Of a stretch of DNA of 64,000 nucleotides, positions 22,043-31,650 are shown piece by piece. The first letter of the stretch is position 1. Each line of letters begins with the position of its first letter. The position numbers and the translations under genes were made by a program. The DNA comes from Phyto melanocephala (lineage: Eukaryota; Arthropoda; Insecta; Diptera; Rhinophoridae). Location: positions 2,968,001 through 3,032,000 of the forward strand of contig OW799233.1 of NCBI GenBank assembly GCA_941918925.1, read 5' to 3'. Under the pieces are notes generated by a model that was given only the letters and a program-made list of their open reading frames with translations, had not been told where the DNA came from and did no database searches.

Positions 22043-24213
22043 TAAATTAAATCTACTTTAAAAAATCCTTAAACTGGACAGTACTTATAGTAAAAAATTT
22101 TATAAATTAAAATAATCTCTAATGCAGTAAAAGCTCCCAAAAAGATTAATTTCATATAAAAATTTCAAATCCAAAAAAAAGAAGAAAAAAACAAGACTTT
22201 CTATATCGTGCAATCGGTTTCTAAATATTATCTAATGCCACATACAAAATATGTCCTTGTTGTTAAATAAAAACAAAATATCACGATAATATTTTTATTA
22301 TGGATTTTTTTTTAACAACATCAATTGCCAAAAATATAAATGACCATTCACAACATTGTGGGAGTCAATGGTGTGCCACTTAAATATGGATGAATTCATT
22401 AGATAGCACGTTTTTACATAATTTAATTATATAATTAATGAGTCAGTAATTGTTAGACAAAAACAAATACTTAAACCAATAGAATTAGAAAAAAATGTAT
22501 CGATTAACAATAAGCCAATTAAAAATAAACTAAAACACAAAAAAAAAAAATTAAAATGTTCACAAAAAATTAAAACAATACAATTACGTGTTAGTATTAA
22601 GACTTAAAAAAAAATAAGCACATACAGCATACACATACAGTATTTGTTGTAATGAATTTATTTATTTTATTTAATTTAACAACTATAGACTCCTCCATAA
22701 ATGGTAGTCATGCATATGGATGTTGAGTGTTGTTGTACAAATGTATGTTTTAATATAAACAGCAAAAAAAAAAGATCAACACTAACAAATAGCACCAGTT
22801 AACTTTTGAGCATAAGCATTAAGCTGCAACATGCATAACAGCAACAACAACAACAACAATAGAACCCCAATTTTATTGACAACAATAAAACGCGACAAAT
22901 GTCACGATTACGATTTTTGATTGCAACACTTTGGGAACACCAACAAACAACGACGACAACAACAACAACAACAACAGAAACACAATATCTGTGACAGCAA
23001 GATGTGACAAAAATCGCGGTAGTTTTGTTTTTTTTTTTTTTCATTTTGTTGTTTGTCGCCGCTGTTGTTGTATTATTTTGTTTCGTTTGTATCTCGGTAG
23101 AGAGATAAACTTTATTATACATTAAAGTATGTATGTTTGTATGTATGTATGTATGTACATTTAACAGAATGTATGTTTAGGGATTAATATCACATAAAGT
23201 TTACGTATGTTAATCTATATAAATTGACACAACTGCATGGATACCATCCCACTTACCCTCAAACACAGACACATCTAGCAAACACAACGCAACAAATCCG
23301 TAGCTTTCATTCCAGGCAAATGTATTGGTTTATTTGTTTTTGTACCTCCAGCATTTTAGGTCCTGTTCCAACTGCAACACACCATATTTCTATACCGCGT
23401 TGCTGCTACACATTGAGTGTACTCTAGAGAATTGTTTGTTTATTTCATGTTAGAGAATTATGTTTGCCTTTAACAATCAGCAAGAAGGTAAAACGTTTTG
23501 TGGCCAGATTGTTAAGTGTATTTATGTGCGTGCGTTTGTGTGTGGCATGTTCACATGCACCAGCACTCGTACTTAATACTACTAGTGTTTGTTAAGTAGG
23601 CGGTATTGTCAAGTTTGGCGATTGTGGCATGATGTGTTAAAGATTGTGTTTAACAATCACAAAAAACACACAGCACAGAAGACATTCCTGTACATAAAAC
23701 ATGCAAAAACTGGCAAATAATCTTGATCTAAAAATTAAATCGATAAATATTTAATGTTTTTGGTTTCGCCAACTGTATACATTTTAAAGCAGGATAAATT
23801 CATTGTCAATACGTCAGGAATTTCTTAAGGGGTTTCGGTAATACTTTCAGACAATAGAGGCTGATTGTCAATGGTACGAGTAATATTTGTATGTAATATT
23901 ACTAAGTAATTTTCATTTTCTTAGTGAAATTAGTCACAGTTTAGATTGAAAAATGTTTTTTATTTTTTTTGTTTTCTTCTTTTTATTTACCTTTTGTTTG
24001 CAGTGTTGCTTGGGGAAGCTTGAAAAAATGTAATAACATTTAATACAATATTAAAATTACTTTATAAAAATTTACATTTAATTATTTCTTCACAAATAAA
24101 TGTTATAATTATGGGGTGTATTATAAAGTTATATTATGAAAATGTTATTTTTTATTTTCACTTTTTCCCAGTTGATGCTTAAGGAGTGTTGCCACACGTT
24201 AATTTTAGAAATG
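22043..24213. other. Intronic DNA with CAA and TATG microsatellites
   Basis: CAA repeats at 22841-22859 and 22941-22976, TATG repeats at 23128-23158. A minus-strand donor-like GAGG|GTAAGTGG lies at about 23246, without a readable exon. No gene supported. Confidence 0.45.
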
Positions 24214-24216
24214 TTA

Positions 24217-25848
24217 TTCACCACAATTCTAAATATTCCCAGGGAAATGAATTCCCCGGGAATTCATTTTTCCCGAGAATAAAATTCCCCTATTCTAAAC
24301 AGTCGGGGAAGAGAATAACAAGGGAGAGAGAATTCTACATTTTCGAAGTCAGCTGTTTGCTTTTGCTGTTTTGTTTTGACAAAATATTTGCTAATAATTT
24401 TTAGCCTAAAAAGTGAATATTCGTTAATAATAAAAAAAGAAATTGTTAAAAGTGAACAAAAATGTTTAGTGTAGCGTTGATAATAATAACTGAAGCAAAA
24501 AACTCTGAAGCATATTAACCAGACAGGAATAAGCAAAGGGTAGAAAGGAGAATGCTTCGTGACGCCAGCAACCCACTTGAGCTGCCGCACAACTTATAAG
24601 TAAATTTTACTTTTGGAAGGTTAGAAAAATATTACAGATTGAATAAACGGCGTTCAAATATCTGTTGGACGTGTTAAGGTATTCAGCCCAAACGTAAGTC
24701 CTTCGCAATTTCTCCAATCGTGAAATTAAGTGCGACTTTACGCTTTTTACGTTATTGGGTGTGTTGACGGAACTAAAAAAATTAAAGGTCTGTGATAATG
24801 AGCTGAGGATTCAGTACGTTGATGCCTCACATCCCGGAGCGTATCACGATTCATTTATTTGGAATTCTGGCGAATTGCGTGCTCACCTTGAGCAAGAATA
24901 CCTTAGAGGTGGCAGCAATTATTGGCTTCTTGGTAAAGTTTTGAATGATAACAGACAATTCATAAATTAAACATGCATAGGAGGCTTATATATGCCCACA
25001 GGATGAGTCTGTTGAAATAAAATTCACTCCAAGTGTTGAAATGTGGTTGAACGCATTAATGGTGTTTTAAAAAATAGATGGAGGTGCATTCTTGGTGCTA
25101 GACAGCTGCACTACGCTCCAAAAAAGGCTGCTAAAATAACAAAAGTTTGCTGTGCGTTGCATAATATCTGCATTCATTTTAAATGCAATGCTGAAGTAAA
25201 CGATGTAGAAAATTTAGATTATTTGAGCGCTCAGGATAATGATGTGGTATCCTTAGACTCACCACAATATTTATCCATTGCCAAAAATATTAGAAAATAT
25301 AATAGAAAAATATTAGAAAAAATATTGCGAATAATCTCTAATAAATTTCTGTAATTAAACCATTTCTTATATATGTATGTATGTAGTGTATACATTTTTT
25401 TAAATAAATATAACATTTTATTAAAAAAAATTCAAAAACTTTAAAAATTAAAAAAAAAGATAAATAAAAATACAAATTAAAATTATTTTAAAACTAAAAA
25501 ACAATTCATTATTCTGCTTCCGGTTTGTGGTTTTTATCCTAAAAGTAACAATAAATTACAATATTTATCACAATTTTTATAAAAAAATATTAAATACTTA
25601 CATTTTTGTCACAACTCCCTTTGAATTTGTTGGCGGATTTTTCCCCAAAAATTGTTATTACTTTCTCCCTTTAATTATCTTTTGTAATACCTACTTTTCT
25701 CCCAGGGAACAATTTCCCAATTTCGAAGTTCATTTAGAATAAGGGCAAAGGGAAAGGGAACAAATTTCCCCGGGAGAAATTATTTAGAAAAGGGGACCAG
25801 GGAATAGGGAAACAATTCCCAGGGAATTGTTATTTAGAATTAGGGTGA
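24217..25848 (+). mobile_element. PIF/Harbinger DNA transposon, degenerate, with TTA duplication
   Basis: The ends TTCACCACAATTCTAAAT and TCACCCTAATTCTAAAT (right end reverse-complemented) are inverted repeats, with TTA at 24214-24216 and 25849-25851, the 3-bp target typical of PIF/Harbinger. Both subterminal regions are rich in palindromic CCCAGGGAA, CCCCGGGAA and related blocks. The transposase inside is broken (separate entry). No Myb-like second gene was recognised. Confidence 0.8.
24751..25354 (+). pseudogene. HARBI1-like transposase, broken
   Basis: At 24751 one frame reads VIGCVDGTKKIK, holding the first catalytic aspartate. A shifted frame continues with VDASHPGAYHDSFIW and SNYWLLG (up to 24970), the second conserved block. 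About 30 residues between these blocks appear deleted. The third part, from 25043, reads VVERINGVLKNRWRCI, then YAPKKAAKITKVCCALHNIC, the C-terminal HARBI1 signature. The codon just before, where the family has arginine, is TGA, consistent with CGA decay. Frameshift, deletion and stop codons mean no active enzyme. In intact elements this nuclease cuts the terminal repeats and joins them to TWA targets. Confidence 0.8.
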
Positions 25849-25912
25849 TTATGTTGTGTATAAAAGTGAATCAATTATAATATTTGATCTCTTAGCGCTT
25901 CGTTATTTTTTC

Positions 25913-26425
25913 ATCTATCTATCTATCTATCTATATATATAAAAGTGAAACTCTGTGTGTGTGTGTGTGTGTGTTAGCTATAGACTCCGAAACTGTAAAA
26001 CCGATCGGACTCAAACTTTAACAAGTTGTTGTACACATACCAGGGAGTGTTTATGGGTGGAAAAAAGTGGGCGGGACCACGCCCATAAACAATTAGTTAT
26101 CATTTTAAGCTACTTGCACATGACCGATTTTTCTGAAACTTTGCACACATATCGAGCTCTCATGACTAAATAATTTCATGATAAAAAAAGTGGGCGGGGC
26201 CACGCCCCTAAAAAAGTTTTAATATTGAGGTTCTTGCACTGGACCGATTTTTCTGAAACTTTGCACACATATTGAGTTGTCATGACTAAAAATTTCTTGA
26301 TTAGAAAAGTGGGCAGTGCCACGCCCATTTAAAAAGTTATAATTGTTAGCTTTTTGCACTTGATATGCAATTTAAATTCAGAATGCATTTTCATTCATTA
26401 AGGGGCGTAGCAACGCGCGCCGGGC
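25913..26425 (+). mobile_element. Non-autonomous repeat with three 120-bp units and GC-palindromes
   Basis: It starts with ATCT repeats (25913-25932), a GT microsatellite (25955-25974) and TTAGCTATAGACTCCGAAAC. Units of 120 bp begin near 26122, 26242 and 26362 with GACCGATTTTTCTGAAACTT (third copy decayed). Each is separated by a hairpin such as GTGGGCGGGGCCACGCCC. It ends GGGGCGTAGCAACGCGCGCC. Such start and end sequences recur in insect genomes in non-autonomous, possibly Helitron-related repeats. No coding frame. Confidence 0.6.
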
Positions 26426-26569
26426 TTTTATAATTGTAAATATATACTGACAGTTTTTATAAAAAAATTTAACCAGCAGGGAAAAAAGTCCTCATTTTTA
26501 GTGTTTTTTTCAATTTCTTTAGAGAAGACAGATTCAATATTTGCTTTAAGTGTACGTTTAAACTTTGCT

Positions 26570-26684
26570 GCCGTATTCAAAAAAGAAAACTTTTTGGTTT
26601 ACTAAGGGCTTATTAGACAGATGTTGTACAAAAATTTGTCAAACAGTCCTTCAATGCACCTAAAATATTTTTTATGAATGCGGC
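26570..26684. mobile_element. 115-bp foldback MITE, third copy
   Basis: Same length as the copy at 17476, starting GCCGTATTCAAAA and ending TTTATGAATGCGGC, with the loop GACAGATGTTGTACA. The arms have diverged more than in the 17476 copy. Confidence 0.7.
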
Positions 26685-26885
26685 ATTCAATGTTTTCTGT
26701 TCTATGTTGTCAATTTTAAATTTATGGTAATCAAATACACACGAATTTTTGTAATTTTTGCCAACTATTTATAAGCCTCTATAAAGCCATAATTGATGCT
26801 AATTGATGTGTATATGAATTTCAAAAAAAGATTTCAGCAAAAATTTAACTCTTTGATATAACAAAATGTCCAGGAATTTATATTA

Positions 26886-27066
26886 ACTAGCGTGTGTCTG
26901 CGACTTGGTCTGCACAGTTATCCCGATGAAAAATAGCCTATGCATTAATATAGGTTTTTATCTGTCTGTGCATCAAATTTCATTTAGTTTTGTTCGGCCG
27001 CTTTTGAGCAACTTAATCCAAACATCTTAACATCCAAACATTCATATTTTATTATTCTAAGATTAC
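26886..27066 (+). mobile_element. Short RTE/SINE-like tail element
   Basis: It opens ACTAGCGTGTGTCTGCGACT and closes with ATTATTCTAAGATTAC, resembling insect repeats that begin CTAG...GCGACTTGGTC and end TATTCTAAGATT. About 180 bp, non-coding, diverged. Confidence 0.5.
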
Positions 27067-28236
27067 AAGTTTTGTTGTATTTTTATATAATTCTTTTCTC
27101 TTAAGAAAATTGAGAAGTGAAAAGAAGGCATTGTGTTTAGTTCTTTGAGTTTCTCCTAAAATTTTCTCAAAAATAAAAAAAAATTTACATATTTATTTAT
27201 TAATTCCTTTGTAATACATGTAGCCATATAGCCAATAAAAATTATATAACAAGATTTCATAAAAACTACGAGAACACCTAACACCCTTTAAACTCCTACA
27301 AGCATGTTTAAAAGAGCAATATTAAAACAAGACAAAATGACCCATATATTATCAGTATCAACCATAATTAGAATTGATTGTAGGAAAGTTATTCAACACT
27401 TACATTTTGCGAGTTATTCCAAAATTTTTTTCATTTTGTTTCTTTAAAGAAAAAATAGCCAAATCGCTACAAACGATCACACCTGATGTGATTACATACA
27501 TGGACCGTTTATATTAACATACTTATTGTTCAAGTTAAGCGAACCCAATCTTAAATGAATAACACATTTTTCTAAAAACGTTCAGTAAAATTGTATAAAA
27601 AAAAAAATTTAATGCACTTTAGCACTCTAATTATCATTAATGCTTGCAACTTTATCGCCACAATCTATTTGAGGAGACTCCAAGAATAGTTCTTTATGAA
27701 AAATTAAAATATTCTATTTTTTTTGTTTTGGTTTATTAATTTGAAACACATAATAAGTAAATAAAGTGTATCCAAATGTGAATTGTAATTCAATTTATAA
27801 ATTAATATTACTTATTTATGTGTGTAATGTATGAAATAAATTTTTCTCGTTTCTTTTACACAAGCAAATTTCATACATTTGGGAAATGCTACATTTATTT
27901 CGTTTGCTACTGCTGCATCTTCCCCAGACAATCGAATGGTTTTTATGACAGAACGTGCAAAATTTGCACAACTTTATATTTATTTATCTTATCATTGACT
28001 TTTGTTGTCGTTATCTTGATCTTGGTCCGGTCCGGGTCATGCTTTATGATAAACAATGCAATTTGTTGTAGTTTTATATCTCAAGATAATATAATCGCTT
28101 GTTTTATTTAATTGTTTTCATGTTTTATACATTTCATTTCATTTAATTTTTTGTTTGTTCTTCTCTCGTTGTAAGCAGTGAAAGAAAACATACAGAAACA
28201 TGTTCAGAGACCATGTTTCTTATCCTTCTCACTTAC
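27067..28236. other. Intronic DNA, nothing recognised
   Basis: AT-rich; a plus-strand frame at 27818-28111 has no recognisable motif and skewed composition. Confidence 0.4.
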
Positions 28237-28350
28237 CTGCCGTGAAATCGTGGCGATGAGTGCTAAAGGAGAAGTCAGGTGAAAAGTTTAAAGATTTAAA
28301 GGATGCAGTCTTTGAGCCAAAAAGAAATGAAGTCGAAACGTAGTTGAACT
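28237..28350 (-). other. Candidate alternative 5' non-coding exon
   Basis: On the minus strand CGGCAG|GTAAGTGAG (donor at 28236) is a near-perfect splice donor. The upstream 110 bp are less AT-rich than the surroundings and include ATACAGTTCAAC (about 28350), a weak initiator match. No TATA box and no good acceptor is seen, so a first exon is more likely than an internal one. The upstream boundary is a guess. It lies inside the proposed giant intron and could be an alternative promoter, or just a chance donor. Confidence 0.3.
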
Positions 28351-28789
28351 GTATTGTGCATTCACTGCTGCCACAATTTTAACGCGTAATTTTTTTTATT
28401 TTTTTGCCTTTATATTTTAATCAAGAACCTACATTGAATTTCCGACACTCCTTATAGCTGCTAACGATAATTCAAAGTTAGAGTAGGGTTATAATATTTT
28501 AAACTTTATGAGCTTTGAAAGCTTTGTAGGGCATTTTAATTCGTTAAGGGCGATTAGAGGAAATTTTTTTATATATAAATTTCGTGATAAAAAAGTTTAT
28601 GCCATTTCCACATACTATGAAACAGTGTTTCCCAAGTAGGTCTCATTGGGTATTAAAAACGCATTTTTAACCAAATCGAAAAACTATATATTGAGGAAAA
28701 TTTTTACCCGCTCAGTAGAGTCACAAAAAAGAGCTACCTTCCCCTATCTGTTAGTGTCTGTTTTTACCCCATATTTTTAAAGGGCAGTT

Positions 28790-29010
28790 TTCTGTCTCAT
28801 TGAGATTAAACTACCAATTGGTGCTCTAGTTGGTCCTATTAAGCACAGCTGCTAATCACTACCTCACCAACATTGGAGTTTTAAGTCCAGAGGAAGGAGC
28901 TTGGCCATTCGGCATCTATCGGCCGTAGGCCATGATTAAGCTAAGCCATGAATTGGAAAATTGCATCGCTGCCCTCTGCCAGCCCCTCTGATAGTCGTCG
29001 TCGTCGTCGT
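28790..29010. repeat. Less AT-rich unclassified repeat-like block with GTC microsatellite
   Basis: About 200 bp of near-balanced composition end in a (GTC)n run at 28994-29010, directly before the virus-like fragment. The structure (unique block, then short tandem tail) resembles a non-LTR 3' UTR, but no family is recognised. Confidence 0.3.
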
Positions 29011-29061
29011 TAAAGTGTGTTTTAGTTTTACCATGCATATTTTACGTGCAAATTTTTAATA

Positions 29062-29069
29062 TATAAATA
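29062..29069 (+). promoter_or_regulatory. TATA-like box before the virus-like frames
   Basis: TATAAATA lies about 24-31 bp upstream of the first ATG (29093). In densoviruses a TATA-driven promoter precedes the non-structural genes; in this AT-rich DNA a chance match is also plausible. Confidence 0.3.
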
Positions 29070-29165
29070 GAGTATTTTAAAATTAAATTCAAATGTCAAC
29101 AGACAGTGTTTCAGAGTGGTCATATTGTTATTCTCCAGAAAATTGTGAAAAAAATAATATAGAAA

Positions 29166-30372
29166 ATGAGTTTATCAACGAAAAAAGTGACAATACGGGA
29201 ACCTCTGATTTTGAGTGGAGGATCGGAAGATATCTTAAACGAAGGATGTCTACCATATCAAGAAATAGTTCTAAACGAATCAGAAGAGGAAATTCTTCCG
29301 AATACTCAAGTGGTCGAAGCGAAGATTTCGAAAGAAGTGAAGAAAGTGACAGACAAACAACAGAAGAACAAGAAGAAGGGGAAATTGGACGAGGATACAG
29401 AAGTACAAGTTACTCAGGTAATTCCGAAAAAAATGAAATTAGATATAGATCAGGAGATAAAGAAAGCCAATACAATATCAGAGGAAACAACTCATTTGTC
29501 CCTATTATCTCTTTTGATGATAATTTGGACGAAGGACTTTCTTCTTCATATAATTGGAACATTAGAGACTTTGATTTGTCTCTCCTTGAAGATGAAGGAG
29601 TACGAGGCGAAGAAGTTTCTACACATATTGATGGACTCCCTTCAAGATGTACAGAAGATCTTAGTAAGCCAAAAGAGAGAGTTAGGAAAATGTTCCTTGA
29701 AAACTTTGGTAACTCAACTATTAAACAGCGAGTGGTCCATGATGTATTTGGAACAAGAAATGAGTATGGAGACATCAAATTGGATAACGAACAATTACGC
29801 AGAAAATTTTACGGGGCCATCCTCCTCATCTGTGTAAGTGGAGACTATCGGCATCGTATGAATCATGAACTGTATGAGCTGTACGCCGACATTGACATTG
29901 TTAGGCGCATAAAGGTACAAAGACTGCGCTGGCTTGGACATGTCGTGCGGATGGATGAAGAAGCTTCAGTAAGAAGAATTTTCGAGTATGATCCCGAAGG
30001 TGTCCGCAGAAGAGGACGACCGAAGCTCCGATGGAAAGATCAGGTCCAACAACACCTAATGGACCTAAATGTTCGAAATTGGAGAAGGAGCGCAGAAGAC
30101 CGAAGCGCCTGGAAATCTATTCTTTCCTCGGCTTAAGACCCTTCAGGGTTGTAAAAAGCCATCTATTGATTGATTGATCCTCCTCATCTCATATCATGGC
30201 AACCACATCCACATTATCCACGACTGCCAATACTCCAATAATTCCTGTAGATGTGCATTTATCCAGTACTTACCAAGAGAAATCAATAGAAGATATTCTC
30301 GAAGAGTCGTTCCAAGTTGGAAGTTCTCTGATTTCCATACTTCAGAGAACGATAAAAATCTGGCTTTTGTAA
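29166..30372 (+). pseudogene. Second, overlapping virus-like frame (NS2-type), interrupted
   Basis: An ATG at 29166, 73 nt after the first, opens a different frame that stays open across the whole 5' part. The same retrotransposon insertion introduces a stop at 29837; after the insert the frame is open again until TAA at 30370-30372. The product would be lysine- and glutamate-rich in its first half. Two long overlapping open frames in AT-rich DNA are not expected by chance, and the layout matches densovirus NS2 within NS1. No domain can be assigned. Confidence 0.5.
29832..30176 (+). mobile_element. 345-bp 5'-truncated RTE-type non-LTR insertion
   Basis: It is flanked by the 13-bp direct repeat ATCCTCCTCATCT (29819-29831 and 30177-30189). 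It encodes the C-terminal tail of an RTE-like reverse transcriptase: RLRWLGHVVRMDEEA, then RRRGRPKLRWKDQV and NVRNWRRSAEDRSAW, ending with a stop at 30134. The 3' end is a GATT/TGAT repeat. By chance it is in frame with the first virus-like frame, giving a 347-codon chimeric reading frame. The intact frame and perfect duplication suggest a fairly recent insertion, later than the virus integration. Confidence 0.9.
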
Positions 30373-30599
30373 ATCAAGAAGTATGTCATTTGTTATGGAC
30401 TCTAATTCTAACTTAGACAGCACTGTATGGCGCAGTTACATAAAATAATGACACCGCAGCTCTTGTGATGATTACAAATTTACGAAAAGCGAGCTAAAGA
30501 GAACTATACGGGTTCCGAAATGAATTATAATACATATATCTATCTCTGTCATTGTCGCAGGCTGTCTCTACAATGAGACTTATTCGCAAAAATAGTGTT

Positions 30600-31250
30600 A
30601 GCCTGAAGGTGACGGGGAAGAAAACCTTACAGTCGCTAATGGAGGTATTTTAACCTCGGATAACTAATGGATTTCTATAGAAGGTTTTTTTGCAAGGCTG
30701 TTAAAAATGAACTATATAAACTGAAGGCAATATTGGTGAATTTCCTAAGGAAGAACACGCTAATGAATAGATCGTCATGTGGATGCAAGCTTGCTTACAG
30801 GGCTGGGAAATCTACTAAAGCCGCTGTGTATGAGTAATTGAGGGTTGCATAAAGAATAAATGATTTTAAATGGCGATGTCACTTTCTACGAATTTATGTA
30901 TGAAGACTCCACTTTTGATAGACTGATAAATGATCTTTACAAGCTAGGGGTTGAATCCATTTTGGTAACAAAGATTGCTTTAATAATGTAATATACGGCA
31001 GGAAATCTAACAATCTAGAAAGTCTAATCAAAATGATATGCAGGTGACTATAGATGGCCTCCTTAGAAGGCTGAACATATACACAATTTGGTATGTGAAC
31101 GATGTGGCAATTTGAATTGGTTACAAGTTCTTAGAGACTATACTAGGTTGCATAAGACAGACATTCAGCGTAATCAAGGCCTGGTAAATCAACTGCAGTG
31201 ACTTTCACGTGGAAATGGATGGGTATAGGGAATAATAATTTTGGAACTGA
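30600..31250 (+). pseudogene. Decayed LOA-type reverse transcriptase remnant
   Basis: Near 30790-30830 the DNA reads KLAYRAGKSTKAAVYE, matching the QxAYxxGxSTxxA block of LOA reverse transcriptases. FDRLINDLYKLGVES follows near 30917-30960. IDGLLRRLNIYTI then YVNDVAI (about 31048-31115) corresponds to the palm motif with YADD changed to YVND. A deletion removes the usual CPQGGVLSP block. GYKFLETIL follows a stop. Several frameshifts and stops are present. The start is uncertain because the virus-like fragment ends at 30416 and the DNA between is unassigned. Confidence 0.6.
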
Positions 31251-31584
31251 AGTCAACGTATACGGAAAGTAAAATATCCTTAAAGTTACTGATAAGTGAA
31301 GAAAGGAAGAAAACGGACCTAAAATTATAGCATTCTTTAATGTTTTTGTACAAAAAATATATTTTGAAAGTCTTTTTATCAAAAAAAAAAACTATAAATA
31401 GATGCAATATAACTTTCAGAGCCATCTATTGGTAAAAGAGCATATTTTAGCCTGTGATAATAAGTAATTAAGCAGAATACAGGGCAAAGCAGTTGATGTT
31501 AACAATTCATCCAAGCTCAATAATAAACAAACTTTTTTGTACTTAAAATTAAAAATTCTTTAATTCAAATTCCATTATTTAAGG
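31251..31584. other. Intronic DNA, nothing recognised
   Basis: AT-rich spacer between the LOA remnant and the decayed hammerhead copy. Confidence 0.4.
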
Positions 31585-31650
31585 TTCGATCAACAAGTGC
31601 TGATAATTAAATCGTAGTTGGTTTTGAAAATTCATTTCATTTGGATATAT
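31585..31650 (+). ncRNA. Decayed hammerhead-like ribozyme, copy 2
   Basis: AAGTG, CTGATAA (G8 to A), T, AAATC..GGTTT and GAAA occur in the same order and spacing as in copies 1 and 3. The core substitution and a broken outer stem make catalysis unlikely. It shares the extra T after the core with the other copies. Confidence 0.55.

Larger units (their letters stand above)
29093..30416 (+). pseudogene. Endogenous densovirus-like element, NS1-type N-terminal frame, interrupted
   Basis: The frame opens at ATG 29093 and encodes an acidic/polar N-terminal region. At 29831 it is broken by a 345-bp retrotransposon fragment and resumes in the same frame after 30189. The resumed part holds the pattern H-x-H at 30204-30212, H-D-C at 30219-30227 and C-R-C at 30246-30254, which I read as the endonuclease (HUH) region of a densovirus NS1 replication initiator. 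It stops at 30416. The helicase domain (Walker motifs) is absent, so only the N-terminal third or so is present. Without the insert this frame and a second overlapping one would both be open, an arrangement known from densovirus NS1/NS2. It is broken and cannot encode the viral protein. Family call by motif only; genus unresolved. Confidence 0.6.

Noticed and set aside
22799..23122. 107-codon minus-strand frame with Val and Cys runs
   Set aside because: Runs come from CAA microsatellites read in another frame.
30795..30830. GKST as a Walker A motif continuing the virus-like NS1 helicase
   Set aside because: The context AYRAGKSTKAA fits the LOA reverse-transcriptase block much better, and the following sequence reads as RT.
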